Assembly (NCBI RefSeq): GCF_000703165.1
Contig: NZ_JNLQ01000002.1
Coordinates: 1,736,001-1,800,000 of the forward strand
Source: Butyrivibrio sp. AE3004
Lineage (GTDB): Bacteria > Bacillota > Clostridia > Lachnospirales > Lachnospiraceae
Direction of reading: 5' to 3'
DNA: 64,000 nt
Made by a program: the position numbers and the translations under genes. Positions within the stretch are counted from its first letter, which is position 1. Each line of letters begins with the position of its first letter. Positions 26,230-35,254 of this stretch are shown piece after piece. Under the pieces are notes generated by a model. The model ran no database searches, had not been told where the DNA came from, and was given only the letters and a program-made list of their open reading frames with translations.

Positions 26230-27180
26230 TTACTGCATTCCTGCCTGCTTAGCAACCTCTTCTGCGAAGTTCTCTTCTCTCTTCTCAATGCCTTCACCGG
26301 TCTCAAAACGAATGAAACGCTTGATTGAAAGGTTTGCACCATTCTCTTTAGCAACCTGAGCTATATACTGAGCAACAGTCTGCTTGCCATCCTCAGCCTT
26401 AACATATACCTGCTCATTTAAGCAGATTTCCTTAAGTTCCTTCTGAAGACGTCCAACAAGCATCTTCTCGATGATCTGCTGAGGCTTTCTCTTTCCTTCA
26501 GGAAGCTCCTCATTCTCTTTTGTAGCCTGAGCAAGGAGGATTTCTTTCTCGTGATCCTTGAAGTCCTGAGGAACATCGTTCATATCAACATACTTCGGAT
26601 AAAGAGCTGCAATCTGCATTGCAACGTTCTTAAGAGCATCCTTGATGTTGTCGTTTACAACATCAGTATCAGCCTCAACAAGAACTGAAATTCTTCCGCC
26701 GCCATGAACATAAGGAACAACGATACCATTCTCAGCTACAACCTTCTCGAAACGACGAATGCTGATTTTCTCACTGATAATAGCTGTAATCTCGATAAGT
26801 GCTTCCTGAACAGTCTTTGATCCATCAAGAATCCACTTCTCAGCCATAAAGCTATCCATATCCTTTGACTCTGTCTCAGAAGCCTGCTTAGCAACTGCTT
26901 CAACAAAGTTCTGGAACTGTTCGTTCTTAGCTACAAAGTCAGTCTCTGAATTAACTTCTACAACAGATGCTGTCTTGTCATCCTTTACAGCTACTCTTGT
27001 AAGACCTTCAGCTGCAATTCTGCTAGCCTTCTTCTCAGCCTTAGCCTGACCATTTTTTCTAAGATACTCTACTGCTGCATCCATATCACCGTTTGTCTCG
27101 GAAAGAGCCTTTTTGCACTCCATCATGCCTGCACCGGTAGATTCACGTAACTCTTTAACCATTGCTGCTGTAATAGCCAT
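26230..27180 (-). CDS. tsf: Translation elongation factor Ts
   Basis: A 316-residue nucleotide exchange factor for EF-Tu. The N-terminal UBA-like domain (KELRESTGAGMMECKKAL) and the core motif SETDFVAKNEQF, which contacts EF-Tu, are intact. Length is normal. It lies 58 bases after rpsB, the usual arrangement, and is followed by a strong terminator. Confidence 0.97.
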   Translation of the reverse strand: MAITAAMVKELRESTGAGMMECKKALSETNGDMDAAVEYLRKNGQAKAEKKASRIAAEGLTRVAVKDDKTASVVEVNSETDFVAKNEQFQNFVEAVAKQASETESKDMDSFMAEKWILDGSKTVQEALIEITAIISEKISIRRFEKVVAENGIVVPYVHGGGRISVLVEADTDVVNDNIKDALKNVAMQIAALYPKYVDMNDVPQDFKDHEKEILLAQATKENEELPEGKRKPQQIIEKMLVGRLQKELKEICLNEQVYVKAEDGKQTVAQYIAQVAKENGANLSIKRFIRFETGEGIEKREENFAEEVAKQAGMQ

Positions 27181-27238
27181 CTAAAATATCCTCCAAGATT
27201 AAATTATATATTGAATGAAGTTCCGTCTCGCTATGAGA

Positions 27239-27976
27239 TTATTCTTCTGTAGTCTCTTCCTCAGAAACCTGCTCCTCAGATGTGAGGTTCTCTGCACCCT
27301 GGTTAGCCTCGATAACAGCGTCAGCCATCTTACCAACAAGAAGCTTTACTGCACGGATAGCATCGTCATTACCGGGAATGATGAAATCAAGTTCATCAGG
27401 ATCGCAGTTTGTATCACCGATACCGATAAGTGTAATTCCAAGTGCCTCTGCTTCCTGGATGCAGATTCTTTCCTTCTTAGGATCTACAACAAAGATAGCA
27501 TCAGGAATTCTCTTCATATCACGGATTCCGCCAAGAACCTTGTTAAGCTTTTCATATTCTTTCTTGAGCTGTGCAACTTCCTTCTTGGGAAGAACATCAA
27601 ATGTTCCATCTTCCTGCATCTTCTCAAGCTTCTTAAGACGCTCGATTCTGCTCTGGATTGTACGGAAGTTTGTAAGCATACCGCCAAGCCATCTCTCATT
27701 TACATAGTACATACCGCAACGCTCAGCCTCAGTCTTAACTGCATCCTGTGCCTGCTTCTTTGTACCAACAAAAAGAACTGTACCACCCTGTGAAGCAATT
27801 TCAAATACTGCCTTATAAGCTTCATCAACCTTTACAACTGACTTCTGAAGATCAATGATATGGATACCATTTCTCTCTGTGAAGATGTAAGGAGCCATCT
27901 TAGGGTTCCATCTTCTTGTCTGGTGACCAAAGTGTACACCTGCTTCAAGTAACTGTTTCATAGATACAACGCTCAT
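27239..27976 (-). CDS. rpsB: 30S ribosomal protein S2
   Basis: A 245-residue S2 with the family motifs [31 protein letters not shown] and [10 protein letters not shown], and [14 protein letters not shown] near the C-terminus. The tail is acidic and Glu-rich. It follows a structured leader of about 180 bases and a good promoter. In several bacterial groups S2 represses its own mRNA, so the leader may be an autoregulatory target. Confidence 0.97.
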   Translation of the reverse strand: MSVVSMKQLLEAGVHFGHQTRRWNPKMAPYIFTERNGIHIIDLQKSVVKVDEAYKAVFEIASQGGTVLFVGTKKQAQDAVKTEAERCGMYYVNERWLGGMLTNFRTIQSRIERLKKLEKMQEDGTFDVLPKKEVAQLKKEYEKLNKVLGGIRDMKRIPDAIFVVDPKKERICIQEAEALGITLIGIGDTNCDPDELDFIIPGNDDAIRAVKLLVGKMADAVIEANQGAENLTSEEQVSEEETTEE

Positions 27977-28158
27977 GTTATTACCTCCATTTGGTTAATC
28001 TTCCGCACACCTTTAACTTTTGAGCCGAAGGGGCGTTACTTCCTTCGAAAGCATTTCATCCTATCCAAACAGAACACCGGATGAAATCTGGATGTACGTG
28101 TTTATTTGTGACTCTGTGCGCCAAAAAAGGGCATAATAAAAGCCCATATGCTCACAGC
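27977..28158 (-). promoter_or_regulatory. Structured 5' leader of rpsB-tsf
   Basis: Between the predicted start of transcription (~28158) and the rpsB ATG there are several helices: ATTTCATCC/GGATGAAAT (28053-28061 with 28079-28087), CGAAGG/CCTTCG (28026-28031 with 28042-28047) and GTTAA/TTAAC nearer the start codon. A GGGC/GCCC hairpin followed by T6 lies at the 5' end (about 28123-28145). Regulation by S2 is an inference; I cannot match the structure to a named Rfam leader. Confidence 0.5.
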
Positions 28159-28164
28159 TTCATT

Positions 28165-28193
28165 AGAATACCATGATTTTGGGCTTTTGACAA
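28165..28193 (-). promoter_or_regulatory. SigA-type promoter of rpsB-tsf
   Basis: On the minus strand TTGTCA (28193-28188) and TATTCT (28170-28165) are 17 bases apart, with a TG extension just before the -10. It overlaps a 9-bp inverted repeat (28138-28146 with 28180-28188) that may also serve as terminator of the upstream gene. Confidence 0.65.
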
Positions 28194-28197
28194 GATA

Positions 28198-29139
28198 TTA
28201 TTTTGTTATTATTGCAGCTATTTCCTCAAAGGACAATCCTTTGGGTATCTGTTTTGTCCCTGATCTGATGCTTCTGTCTTTACCTGTACTTACAAGATAT
28301 TTATTGAATTCAACGCCATCTTCAATTACACCGGCCTCTCTGAGTATTCTTGCACAGTCATCGGATTCGCTTCCACTTGGCAAAACAACAACTATATAAT
28401 TCACATCCTCTGAAGAACTGTTTCCTTCAACAGATGTCTGCTGTTTTGCTTCATCAGCATCAGGTATCCCCGTAACGTTTTCCTGTTGTGTTGCCTCAGT
28501 TTGTAGGGAATCTGTAGCAGCTGCCTGTTTTTGTGTTTCTCCAATATTAGAAGAATTTGTATTTTGTGAATCCTCATTTACAGATTCCTGTTTGGCAGAA
28601 ATTTCCGAATTAGCAGTATCAGACCCACTTGTTTTATTTATTATTTGGGTTGTATCAGTGGTTGTACTATCCGTTGCTATTGATGTTTCTGAGTTTTCTT
28701 CACTCTGTGCTTCCACAACATCTGTAGTAGCGACCTTATTGGAATCATCAGCAGCGAGTTTAACATCCTCCTCGGATTCAATGCTTTCACTGCTTTCGCC
28801 AGCTGTTCCTCTTTCTTCCGTCTCTTCAGCCACTTCCGGAACTGATTCACCTGCCGAAGGCTCCCCTTGGTCGATTTTTTCAAATATTTCTTTTCCTTCT
28901 TTATCCATTTCCTTATCGGATGCAGGGTTATCATTTTCATCTGTTCCCTCCGGAATCTTAGCGGTTTCCGAATAACTTGACAAGGTGCTTTCGGCTTCAA
29001 CCATTCCCAGTTGTTTCGCTCTTCTTTTTATTTCCTCGTCACTCATCTTATTGCCGGAATTACCAAGAACAACACCCATAATTATAGATGTGAGAACAAT
29101 CCCGAGCCCAAGGCCTCTTAAGTAATATTTTAGTTTCAT
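28198..29139 (-). CDS. Membrane-anchored protein with MltG-like (LysM-like) C-terminal domain
   Basis: A 313-residue protein. An N-terminal transmembrane segment (~8-28) is followed by KMSDEEIKRRAKQLGM, a ~180-residue Ser/Thr/Glu/Asp-rich low-complexity spacer, then a compact C-terminal domain (~240-313). That domain (VVLPSGSESDDCARILREAG ... FNKYL ... IRSGTKQIPKGLSFEEIAAI) resembles the LysM-like region that precedes the catalytic domain of the MltG endolytic transglycosylase. The catalytic part itself is missing, so it may bind peptidoglycan without cutting it. It is the last gene of the motility-linked run fapA / 119-aa protein / DUF6115 protein. Confidence 0.55.
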   Translation of the reverse strand: MKLKYYLRGLGLGIVLTSIIMGVVLGNSGNKMSDEEIKRRAKQLGMVEAESTLSSYSETAKIPEGTDENDNPASDKEMDKEGKEIFEKIDQGEPSAGESVPEVAEETEERGTAGESSESIESEEDVKLAADDSNKVATTDVVEAQSEENSETSIATDSTTTDTTQIINKTSGSDTANSEISAKQESVNEDSQNTNSSNIGETQKQAAATDSLQTEATQQENVTGIPDADEAKQQTSVEGNSSSEDVNYIVVVLPSGSESDDCARILREAGVIEDGVEFNKYLVSTGKDRSIRSGTKQIPKGLSFEEIAAIITK

Positions 29140-29172
29140 AGTAAGTATATTTGTCCCCCAAAACAGTTTTCT

Positions 29173-30504
29173 TTACATAATGGATGTACGGTTTTTCTTA
29201 TGTTTTCCGGCAAGATCAATAACAAGCTTAACCTCACCTATTCCAAGTCTTAATTCACGTGCAATAACAACTGCTGACTTCCCGGCTTTATGCATATCAA
29301 GAATCTTCTGATTACGTGATACCGGGTCGCTCACCATCTCTGTATCCCGGACAGTTTCCTGCACAACAGTCTTTTTTCTTGGTACATCTGCAATCGAAAC
29401 AACCTTTGCTGGAATTTCTTCTTCAGGATATCCGTTTCCATATGTGGTAAAGTCATCAGCAGGTTGAGTCTGTATATCATTCACAGTTGGAACCGCTTCA
29501 TCCATATAGTCATCTTCATTTGATTCAGGCCAATATGTATTTTGGAATTCTTCAGCAGCCTCTTCGTTATACTCATTTTCATAGTACATTGCCACAGGCT
29601 GTTCAGATCTGATCACACGATTATTAGTCTTTGCTGCGGCTGCTTCATCAGCGCGATCAAGTATATCGGATAAAGATGAAAAATGTGGTTCGATTGCAAA
29701 AGGAGAACTGGCGTCAAGTCCTGCCTGTCTCTTGGCTTTTTCTTCAAATTCAGCTCGTCTCTTGGCTTCTGCCTCAAGCTTTGCTTTTCTCTTTTGTTCC
29801 GCCTCAAATTCAGCCCGCCTTTTTGCCTCTGCTTCAAGTTCTGCCTGCTTTTTAGCTTCTGCTTCAAGCTCTGCCTGTCTTCTTGCCTCAGCCTCAAGCT
29901 TTGCTTTTCTTCTTGCTTCAGCTTCAGCCTGAGCCTGTCTTTTAGCTTCTGCCTCAAGCTCTGCCAGACGTCTTGCCTCAGCTTCACGCTGAGCTTTAAT
30001 TCTTGCTTGTTCTTCACGCTTTGCCTGTTTTCTGGCAGCTTCTTCAAGTTCAGCCTGTCTCTTGGATTCTGCTTCAAGCTCTGCCTGTCTCTTGGCTTCT
30101 GCTTCCTTTACCTCTTTTGCAGCACGATTAGCCTCAGAAACTGTGTTTTTGAGGTTCTTGTGCTTGTCATTCAGCATATCATACATAAAAACTACTTCAT
30201 CATGATTTTTATGGATATCATTCATGACAGTATCTGAATATTCACTAATTGCAGACATCTTCTCATTAGTAACACGGTCCATCGCACGTTCAGCCTTATT
30301 AATCGCTTCCTCCATGCAATCATCAAGCATCTCATCCATCTGGGATTTTGAATTTTTTATAGCCTTGGAAACCATGTCATTTATTCTCTGATTAGCCCCA
30401 TCATAATCAAAGCCGGAAGAGTCTTTTCTACTAGGAATAAGATACCCTAATATTACCGCCAGGATTCCGACGGCGATTAATATAATTTCCGTAACACTTA
30501 TCAT
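29173..30504 (-). CDS. Membrane-anchored coiled-coil protein with C-terminal DUF6115 helix-turn-helix
   Basis: A 443-residue protein with one N-terminal transmembrane helix (VTEIILIAVGILAVILGYLI) and a helical region to ~120. A long Ala/Glu/Lys/Arg coiled coil (~125-265) is built from near-identical short units around EAEAKRQAELEAEAK. An acidic linker follows, then a C-terminal ~45-residue segment (NQKILDMHKAGKSAVVIARE, LRLGIGEVKLVIDLAGKH) that looks like a small HTH of the DUF6115 type. ATG 30504 gives the family-like start MISVTEIILIAVG; an ATG at 30540 with its own GGGAG site is a possible alternative. Position after fapA suggests a role linked to motility or the envelope, but function is unknown. 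Confidence 0.6.
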   Translation of the reverse strand: MISVTEIILIAVGILAVILGYLIPSRKDSSGFDYDGANQRINDMVSKAIKNSKSQMDEMLDDCMEEAINKAERAMDRVTNEKMSAISEYSDTVMNDIHKNHDEVVFMYDMLNDKHKNLKNTVSEANRAAKEVKEAEAKRQAELEAESKRQAELEEAARKQAKREEQARIKAQREAEARRLAELEAEAKRQAQAEAEARRKAKLEAEARRQAELEAEAKKQAELEAEAKRRAEFEAEQKRKAKLEAEAKRRAEFEEKAKRQAGLDASSPFAIEPHFSSLSDILDRADEAAAAKTNNRVIRSEQPVAMYYENEYNEEAAEEFQNTYWPESNEDDYMDEAVPTVNDIQTQPADDFTTYGNGYPEEEIPAKVVSIADVPRKKTVVQETVRDTEMVSDPVSRNQKILDMHKAGKSAVVIARELRLGIGEVKLVIDLAGKHKKNRTSIM

Positions 30505-30571
30505 AACATCCCCACTCGAGCTTCTGTATTCCGCTCCCATTCAGAATACACTCCCTTGTATTATAAAGTGT

Positions 30572-30931
30572 TTAAATTTTGAAGTCAAACCCGGAGGAAA
30601 TATGCATGTCCAAGGGTTTTCCGTCAGCTCCGATCAGAGTTTCCGTTAGTTTCTCCAGTTCCTCAGGCGATTTATAATGATTTTTTCCTTTTCCGCCATT
30701 ACCAAAATATTCATTTTTTCCTTTTTCTTTGGCGTCATGCTTTTCCTGTTTCTGCTGATCAACATTTTCTTTCTTTGTAACAGAATTTGATTTTTGATCT
30801 ACTTCCTTATTAAATTCTGTCTGCAGAGCATTCTGATCGGTAAAAACTTTGTTGTCTTCATTTTGTTTGATCTGTGAAAAATCATTTGTTCTTGCCACCG
30901 AACCCTGAAAGTCTATTCTGCCTATCGACAT
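30572..30931 (-). CDS. Small hydrophilic protein between fapA and the DUF6115 gene
   Basis: A 119-residue, Lys/Gln/Asn/Glu-rich, probably disordered protein starting MSIGRIDFQGSVARTNDFSQ, with an excellent AGGAGG site. The C-terminus (PEELEKLTETLIGADGKPLD, then MHISSGFDFKI) looks more ordered. I do not recognise a named family; its fixed place in a motility gene run suggests a flagellar accessory role. No signal peptide or membrane segment. Confidence 0.5.
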   Translation of the reverse strand: MSIGRIDFQGSVARTNDFSQIKQNEDNKVFTDQNALQTEFNKEVDQKSNSVTKKENVDQQKQEKHDAKEKGKNEYFGNGGKGKNHYKSPEELEKLTETLIGADGKPLDMHISSGFDFKI

Positions 30932-30997
30932 ATTTTCCTCCTTTCTCCCCTGTATCTCCCCCTTTAAACATTATATCGGTCAAAACAACGTGTATAA

Positions 30998-32581
30998 TTA
31001 GATTGGACTTGTCTTAACAACCCCGTCCCTTAATACAAATCTGCAATATGTAGACTCAGTTTTAACAGTAGTTTGCTGATCCCCAATATGTATCGTTATT
31101 CCGGGATAAGCTGTCCCCTCAACAACAACATACGCATCTTTTGAATCTGCAAGTTTTTGCTGTAACTCATTAAGTTCATTGGTGTTTTTTTCAATCTGCG
31201 AAGTCAATACCTTATTCTGAGTGATGAGCTGCTGTGCCTGTCTTGTCTGCTCAGGAGAAAGCTGCTGGCCGCTCCTAAGTCGTTTTGTTATAGATTCAAC
31301 GGTAGGTTTAATATTTTCAAGTCTTTTAGACGAATCCGAAATAGCTTTTTGGAGTTCTCTTATTCTTATCTTAAGGCCCGGATCAGCTCCAACCTCAATT
31401 ATAGTTGTTGCTCCCATATCACTGCCAAGATCCTTGGCAGTAATTCTATCAGTCGCAGTAACTCTTCCGCCTGCAATGAATCCCTTTTTTCCGGAAACAT
31501 TTATTTCAGTTCCCGAAGAAACACTGGAATGAAGTATACTCTCACTCGTTATGCTTCCTTTTGCGCTGACTTTGGCATTCTCAATGAACTTTGTAACGAT
31601 GTTACCGCCTGCCTTTATTTCGCCCTTCCCCATACCGTTTATACCGCGTTCGAGGATAATATCATTTCCGGCAGTAAGACTGGCACCTTCAACAACACCC
31701 TTAACCAAAATATTTGCTCCTGCTTTTATTGAAAAGCCGGCTGCCACAGTCCCCCTTACTTCCACACTACCGTCATAATTGACATTACCGGTTGCCACGT
31801 CAACATTCTCAAATTGTATTACATTGCTTACAGAAACTTTTCCCTGTTTAAGCGTAACATGGCCGTCCGTTTCTGAAATAAGGACAAGTCCGTCAGGAGA
31901 TAGTGATGTATTCTTCCCAACTGCAAGTTTAAGCGGTTTTACAGGTCTCGGATTTAAAACCTCACCGTAAATATTCTTTCCGGGGTCCCCGGGATCCTCT
32001 GGCGTAAGAATAGCCAGCTGCTCACCTTTTTTAACATGATTAATAATATTCAGATTAAAGTAATCAACGCTTCCATCCTCACGCATAGCGGGCTTTGCAT
32101 GGAGGTCAGCCTTGAACTGATAATCTATTCTTGCGTTACAGCCTTCTCTTGTTTTTGTTCCTCTTGCAACAACAATTTCCTTACAGTATTCTCTGAAATC
32201 AAAATAATCATTTATATTATCAATATCTATACCGTAAATAATATTTCTATATTGCAGATCCTCGAGAAATTCTCTTTTAGACATATATTCAGCATTTTCT
32301 GAAGGCGCATAAAAAAATGCCGAGGCTTCCATACGGTCTCTGGAAATAGTAAGCCTGTAGCTTTCTCTCTCAGGATAGCAGGAATTGTCATTAAGAATTA
32401 CTATCTCTCCTGTTGCTTCCGTAACAGCCTCGTTTAAAATGGCCGGTCTATAGCTGATTACTCGCTCTTCCAGGTATTCTTTAACGTCATCATATTTTAC
32501 AGCATGCCCGTCTTCGGTAGGCCCATAGACTTTAATACCTGTTGAAGTGGGCATAGTGATTAGCTGAAAATAACCGTTCAT
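30998..32581 (-). CDS. fapA: FapA family protein (DUF342)
   Basis: A 527-residue DUF342/FapA protein. The N-terminal part (~1-180) is the FapA_N domain. The middle (~190-400) is a right-handed beta-helix with repeated G-x-[IV] steps such as GSVEVRGTVAAGFSIKAGAN, ILVKGVVEGASLTAGNDI and GKGEIKAGGNIVTKFIENA. The C-terminal part has a coiled coil (~405-480). Family members are often found next to flagellar genes and interact with polar or chemotaxis machinery in some species. It follows fliA by 106 bases and is preceded by a palindromic element shared with the gene at the left edge. Confidence 0.88.
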   Translation of the reverse strand: MNGYFQLITMPTSTGIKVYGPTEDGHAVKYDDVKEYLEERVISYRPAILNEAVTEATGEIVILNDNSCYPERESYRLTISRDRMEASAFFYAPSENAEYMSKREFLEDLQYRNIIYGIDIDNINDYFDFREYCKEIVVARGTKTREGCNARIDYQFKADLHAKPAMREDGSVDYFNLNIINHVKKGEQLAILTPEDPGDPGKNIYGEVLNPRPVKPLKLAVGKNTSLSPDGLVLISETDGHVTLKQGKVSVSNVIQFENVDVATGNVNYDGSVEVRGTVAAGFSIKAGANILVKGVVEGASLTAGNDIILERGINGMGKGEIKAGGNIVTKFIENAKVSAKGSITSESILHSSVSSGTEINVSGKKGFIAGGRVTATDRITAKDLGSDMGATTIIEVGADPGLKIRIRELQKAISDSSKRLENIKPTVESITKRLRSGQQLSPEQTRQAQQLITQNKVLTSQIEKNTNELNELQQKLADSKDAYVVVEGTAYPGITIHIGDQQTTVKTESTYCRFVLRDGVVKTSPI

Positions 32582-32588
32582 TAATACC

Positions 32589-32614
32589 CTCCTCTATAAA
32601 CTATAGTTTATATT
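32589..32614 (-). promoter_or_regulatory. Palindromic element abutting the fapA RBS
   Basis: Minus-strand arms TATAAAC and GTTTATA around TATA lead directly into GAGGAGG. It matches the element at 813-838 in 24 of 26 positions. No other copy was found in the window. Confidence 0.45.
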
Positions 32615-32687
32615 TAAATGTTGGCAAAGGTTCGTTTTTATAATAGCGATTAAAAGCATGACAACAACTTGACTAAAGATGTGATCA

Positions 32688-33461
32688 TCAGCCAAGTTGT
32701 GTCAGTATTCCCATATATTTTCCGAGTTTTTCACGCATCTTTTGAAGAGCTCTTGTATGGAGCTGTGAAACTCTGGATTCAGAAACTTCTAATACATTAC
32801 TGATTTCTTTCAGAGTAAGCTCTTCATAGTAATACAAAAGTATTACTTTCTTTTCTTTATCTGTAAGAAGCGCAAGACTCTCTGCCAGCATCTTCTTTAA
32901 TTCTTCTTTTTCTATTGCCTCTTCAGGCTTTTCAAAGCTTGACGCAAGATTATTGGTGTCCTCGGGAACATCACTTCCCTGTTCCATAAATTCATTAAGG
33001 GAAACCACACCCGTAACCTTCATCTGATTTTGCCAGTTAACATATTCATCGTCGGAAATGCCGAGCTTAGCAGCAATTTCCGTATCTGTTGCAGGATGTC
33101 CCTGCTCCTTCTCAATTTCATGAATGGCAGCTTCGATCTTTTTCTGTTTTTGTCTTATGGTCCTGGGTATCCAGTCCATTTTTCTTATCTGATCAAGAAT
33201 CGCACCTCTTATTCTCACACTGGCATAAGTTTCAAACTTAACATCCTTCATGAGATCAAACTTATCGATAGCATCAATAAGTCCGAAAATACCATATCCA
33301 ACAAGATCATCATACTCAACATTGAAACCTAAATACATGGAAAGGCGTCCCGCCACAAGTTTTACCAGCGGAGCATATTCCAAAATAAGCTTCTCTCTGA
33401 GTTCGGGTGCTTTATTCTTATGATATTCATTCCAAAGCTTGCTTCTTCCGGCTTCATCCAT
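32688..33461 (-). CDS. fliA: Flagellar sigma factor (FliA/SigD/WhiG family)
   Basis: A 257-residue sigma-28. Region 2 (~25-95) has LVKLVAGRLSMYLGF, DLVGYGIFGLIDAIDKFD and FETYASVRIRGAILDQIRKM, followed by DWIPRTIRQKQ, typical of FliA. Region 3 is ~105-150 and region 4 (~190-250) has LTLKEISNVLEVSESRVSQL. It should direct late flagellar and chemotaxis genes. It lies near the end of the fla/che operon, as sigD does in Bacillus. Confidence 0.95.
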   Translation of the reverse strand: MDEAGRSKLWNEYHKNKAPELREKLILEYAPLVKLVAGRLSMYLGFNVEYDDLVGYGIFGLIDAIDKFDLMKDVKFETYASVRIRGAILDQIRKMDWIPRTIRQKQKKIEAAIHEIEKEQGHPATDTEIAAKLGISDDEYVNWQNQMKVTGVVSLNEFMEQGSDVPEDTNNLASSFEKPEEAIEKEELKKMLAESLALLTDKEKKVILLYYYEELTLKEISNVLEVSESRVSQLHTRALQKMREKLGKYMGILTQLG

Positions 33462-33477
33462 AAGTTAACTATCCCTG

Positions 33478-34107
33478 TTAAAATTTCGAAAGGTCTGGAC
33501 CTAAATCGAAATCGTCACTTTCTCCAAATGAATCATATTCATCCGGTAAATTTTCATTCTCTTCGGCTTGTTCGGCAGCAAGTCTTTCAGCCTCTTCAGC
33601 AGCAAGTCTTTCAGCCTCTGCTGCTTCTTCCTCTGTAATACGTGCAACCTGTTCATCAGCCTGCCTTTGAGCTATTGCGTCCTCCTGTATCCGAATTGCC
33701 TTTTCCTTATCGGAATTCAGGGTATCAAAATGAACAACCAATAGCTCAAAAAGCCTGCCGACTATGAAAAAAATCACAAGTGACAAAAAGAGCGTTTTAA
33801 TCCAGGCTCCGATTTCGTAATGCTGGAGCATCGTATATATAGCTATAAAACCACTGCCCATAAGCATTACGATAGCGGTAATCAGCCTGGTCTTCGGAGC
33901 CTCAGTAATGGTGATAGTCTCCGTTCTATACTTTTTCTCTTTTTTCTCTTCCTCCGGCTTTTCCTCAGGATCCTCATCAGCAGAATCCTCGCCGGCTTCA
34001 TTAACTAATTCTTCGTCAACCACGTTCTCAGAATTATCCTTCTGAGAAGCCTTTTTCACGTTAACTTTTTTTTGGTTAATTTCTTCAGTATTTTCTTCAG
34101 CGCTCAT
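33478..34107 (-). CDS. Membrane protein of unknown function between cheD and fliA
   Basis: A 209-residue protein. Both ends are highly acidic: residues ~1-65 are Glu/Lys-rich and ~145-209 Glu/Ala-rich. Two central transmembrane helices (~78-98, LITAIVMLMGSGFIAIYTML, and ~105-125, LFLSLVIFFIVGRLFELLVV) make a hairpin with both tails on one side. Its ATG overlaps the cheD stop (ATGA), so it is co-translated. It is not recognisably SwrB or any known Che protein. Position suggests a motility role; function is unknown. Confidence 0.6.
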   Translation of the reverse strand: MSAEENTEEINQKKVNVKKASQKDNSENVVDEELVNEAGEDSADEDPEEKPEEEKKEKKYRTETITITEAPKTRLITAIVMLMGSGFIAIYTMLQHYEIGAWIKTLFLSLVIFFIVGRLFELLVVHFDTLNSDKEKAIRIQEDAIAQRQADEQVARITEEEAAEAERLAAEEAERLAAEQAEENENLPDEYDSFGESDDFDLGPDLSKF

Positions 34108-34589
34108 ATCGTCTTTTCCGGTTTACCTACAGCTCTTATGACAAAATTTCCATTCTCAGGATAGAAAATTACAGTACGTCCATAAGAATCTCCTGTATCC
34201 TGTGCCAATATCGGAATACCGAGTTCCTTAAGTTTTTTTATTGTAGCTGCAACATTTCTCTCTCCAACACGCATAGTTGCATTGGCGGAATTAAATGCAA
34301 ACATCTGAGCACCACCGGCTATTTTTGCAACAAGACGTGATTTGCTGGCACCTTTTGCTACTACCTGCTTAATAAGTTCATCAATTCCGGTATCCGCAAA
34401 TTTCGGAATATTGGAATTGTTTTTTATCTCTTTGGAATCAGGAAGCATAATATGTGCCAGACCGCCTATTTTGGTTACCGGATCCCGTACAGCAATCCCT
34501 ACACAGGAGCCAAGTCCAAGTGTCGTGATTCCATCAGGACTGACGCAAATATTAAGATCGGCCATACCAACCTTGATAATTTGACTCAT
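34104..34589 (-). CDS. cheD: Chemoreceptor glutamine deamidase CheD
   Basis: A 161-residue enzyme that deamidates or demethylates chemoreceptors and stimulates CheC phosphatase. The catalytic Cys29 in TLGLGSCVGIAV and His46 in GGLAHIMLP are present. It lies 12 bases after cheC, the usual partner, and overlaps the next gene by four bases. Confidence 0.95.
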   Translation of the reverse strand: MSQIIKVGMADLNICVSPDGITTLGLGSCVGIAVRDPVTKIGGLAHIMLPDSKEIKNNSNIPKFADTGIDELIKQVVAKGASKSRLVAKIAGGAQMFAFNSANATMRVGERNVAATIKKLKELGIPILAQDTGDSYGRTVIFYPENGNFVIRAVGKPEKTI

Positions 34590-34601
34590 TCACTTAGCTC
34601 C

Positions 34602-35240
34602 TTATCCATTAATGGTAACATCGCCCATTCCGAGAGATGTCAAAATCTTACTGTAACCGTCCACATCAGGCAGCAGGATAAAATATCCGCTGAGAACTTC
34701 ACTGTCAAAGAAAGATGTCTCAATTAGCAGAATCTTATCCCCCATCATACCAAACTCAATTGCAGGTACTGACAGGATAGCTCCCGCCATATCGATTGCA
34801 AGAAAAGGTACTGAAGGTAAAAGTTTCAAATTTGTAATCATAGAAAGTGAATTCAGGTATGATCCTGTAATAATATTGCCCACTTCCTTGATCGCAGAAA
34901 GCTCTGTGTCATCAAAAGGAACATTTTCGTCCTTATCGGTAATTCCCATAAGCATGTTTACAAGATGTCTTGCTGCTTTCATACCAAGAAGGAACATTAT
35001 GCTACCGTTTATATCGCCCTCAACAGCCAGGTAAATGCCGGTCATTATCTGCTCAGCACCGCCCATCAGATCTCCAACATCTTTAAAATCAAGAAGCTTA
35101 ACCTGCGGTACTGACATATCAACCTTTGTACCAAGCATTTGTGCAAGTGCAGTGGTCGCATTACCCGCTCCAATATTACCCAGTTCCTTTAGAACATCAA
35201 AATATTGGTCGGACATATTCTCCAAACTCATCTCACTCAA
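34602..35240 (-). CDS. cheC: CheY-P phosphatase CheC
   Basis: A 212-residue chemotaxis phosphatase. Both active-site helices keep the E-x-x-N motif: LKELGNIGAGN (E19, N22) and IKEVGNIITGS (E118, N121). It dephosphorylates CheY-P and binds CheD. The start is TTG at 35240, eight bases after AAAGGAGG; the ATG three codons later would be too far from the site. It lies 14 bases after cheW. Confidence 0.93.
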   Translation of the reverse strand: MSEMSLENMSDQYFDVLKELGNIGAGNATTALAQMLGTKVDMSVPQVKLLDFKDVGDLMGGAEQIMTGIYLAVEGDINGSIMFLLGMKAARHLVNMLMGITDKDENVPFDDTELSAIKEVGNIITGSYLNSLSMITNLKLLPSVPFLAIDMAGAILSVPAIEFGMMGDKILLIETSFFDSEVLSGYFILLPDVDGYSKILTSLGMGDVTING

Positions 35241-35254
35241 AGGGTTTTCCTCCT

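Noticed and set aside
29683..30237. Plus-strand Phe/Ser/Leu-rich repetitive ORF
   Set aside because: Antisense of the Ala/Glu coiled-coil repeats of the DUF6115 protein; no ribosome site or promoter.
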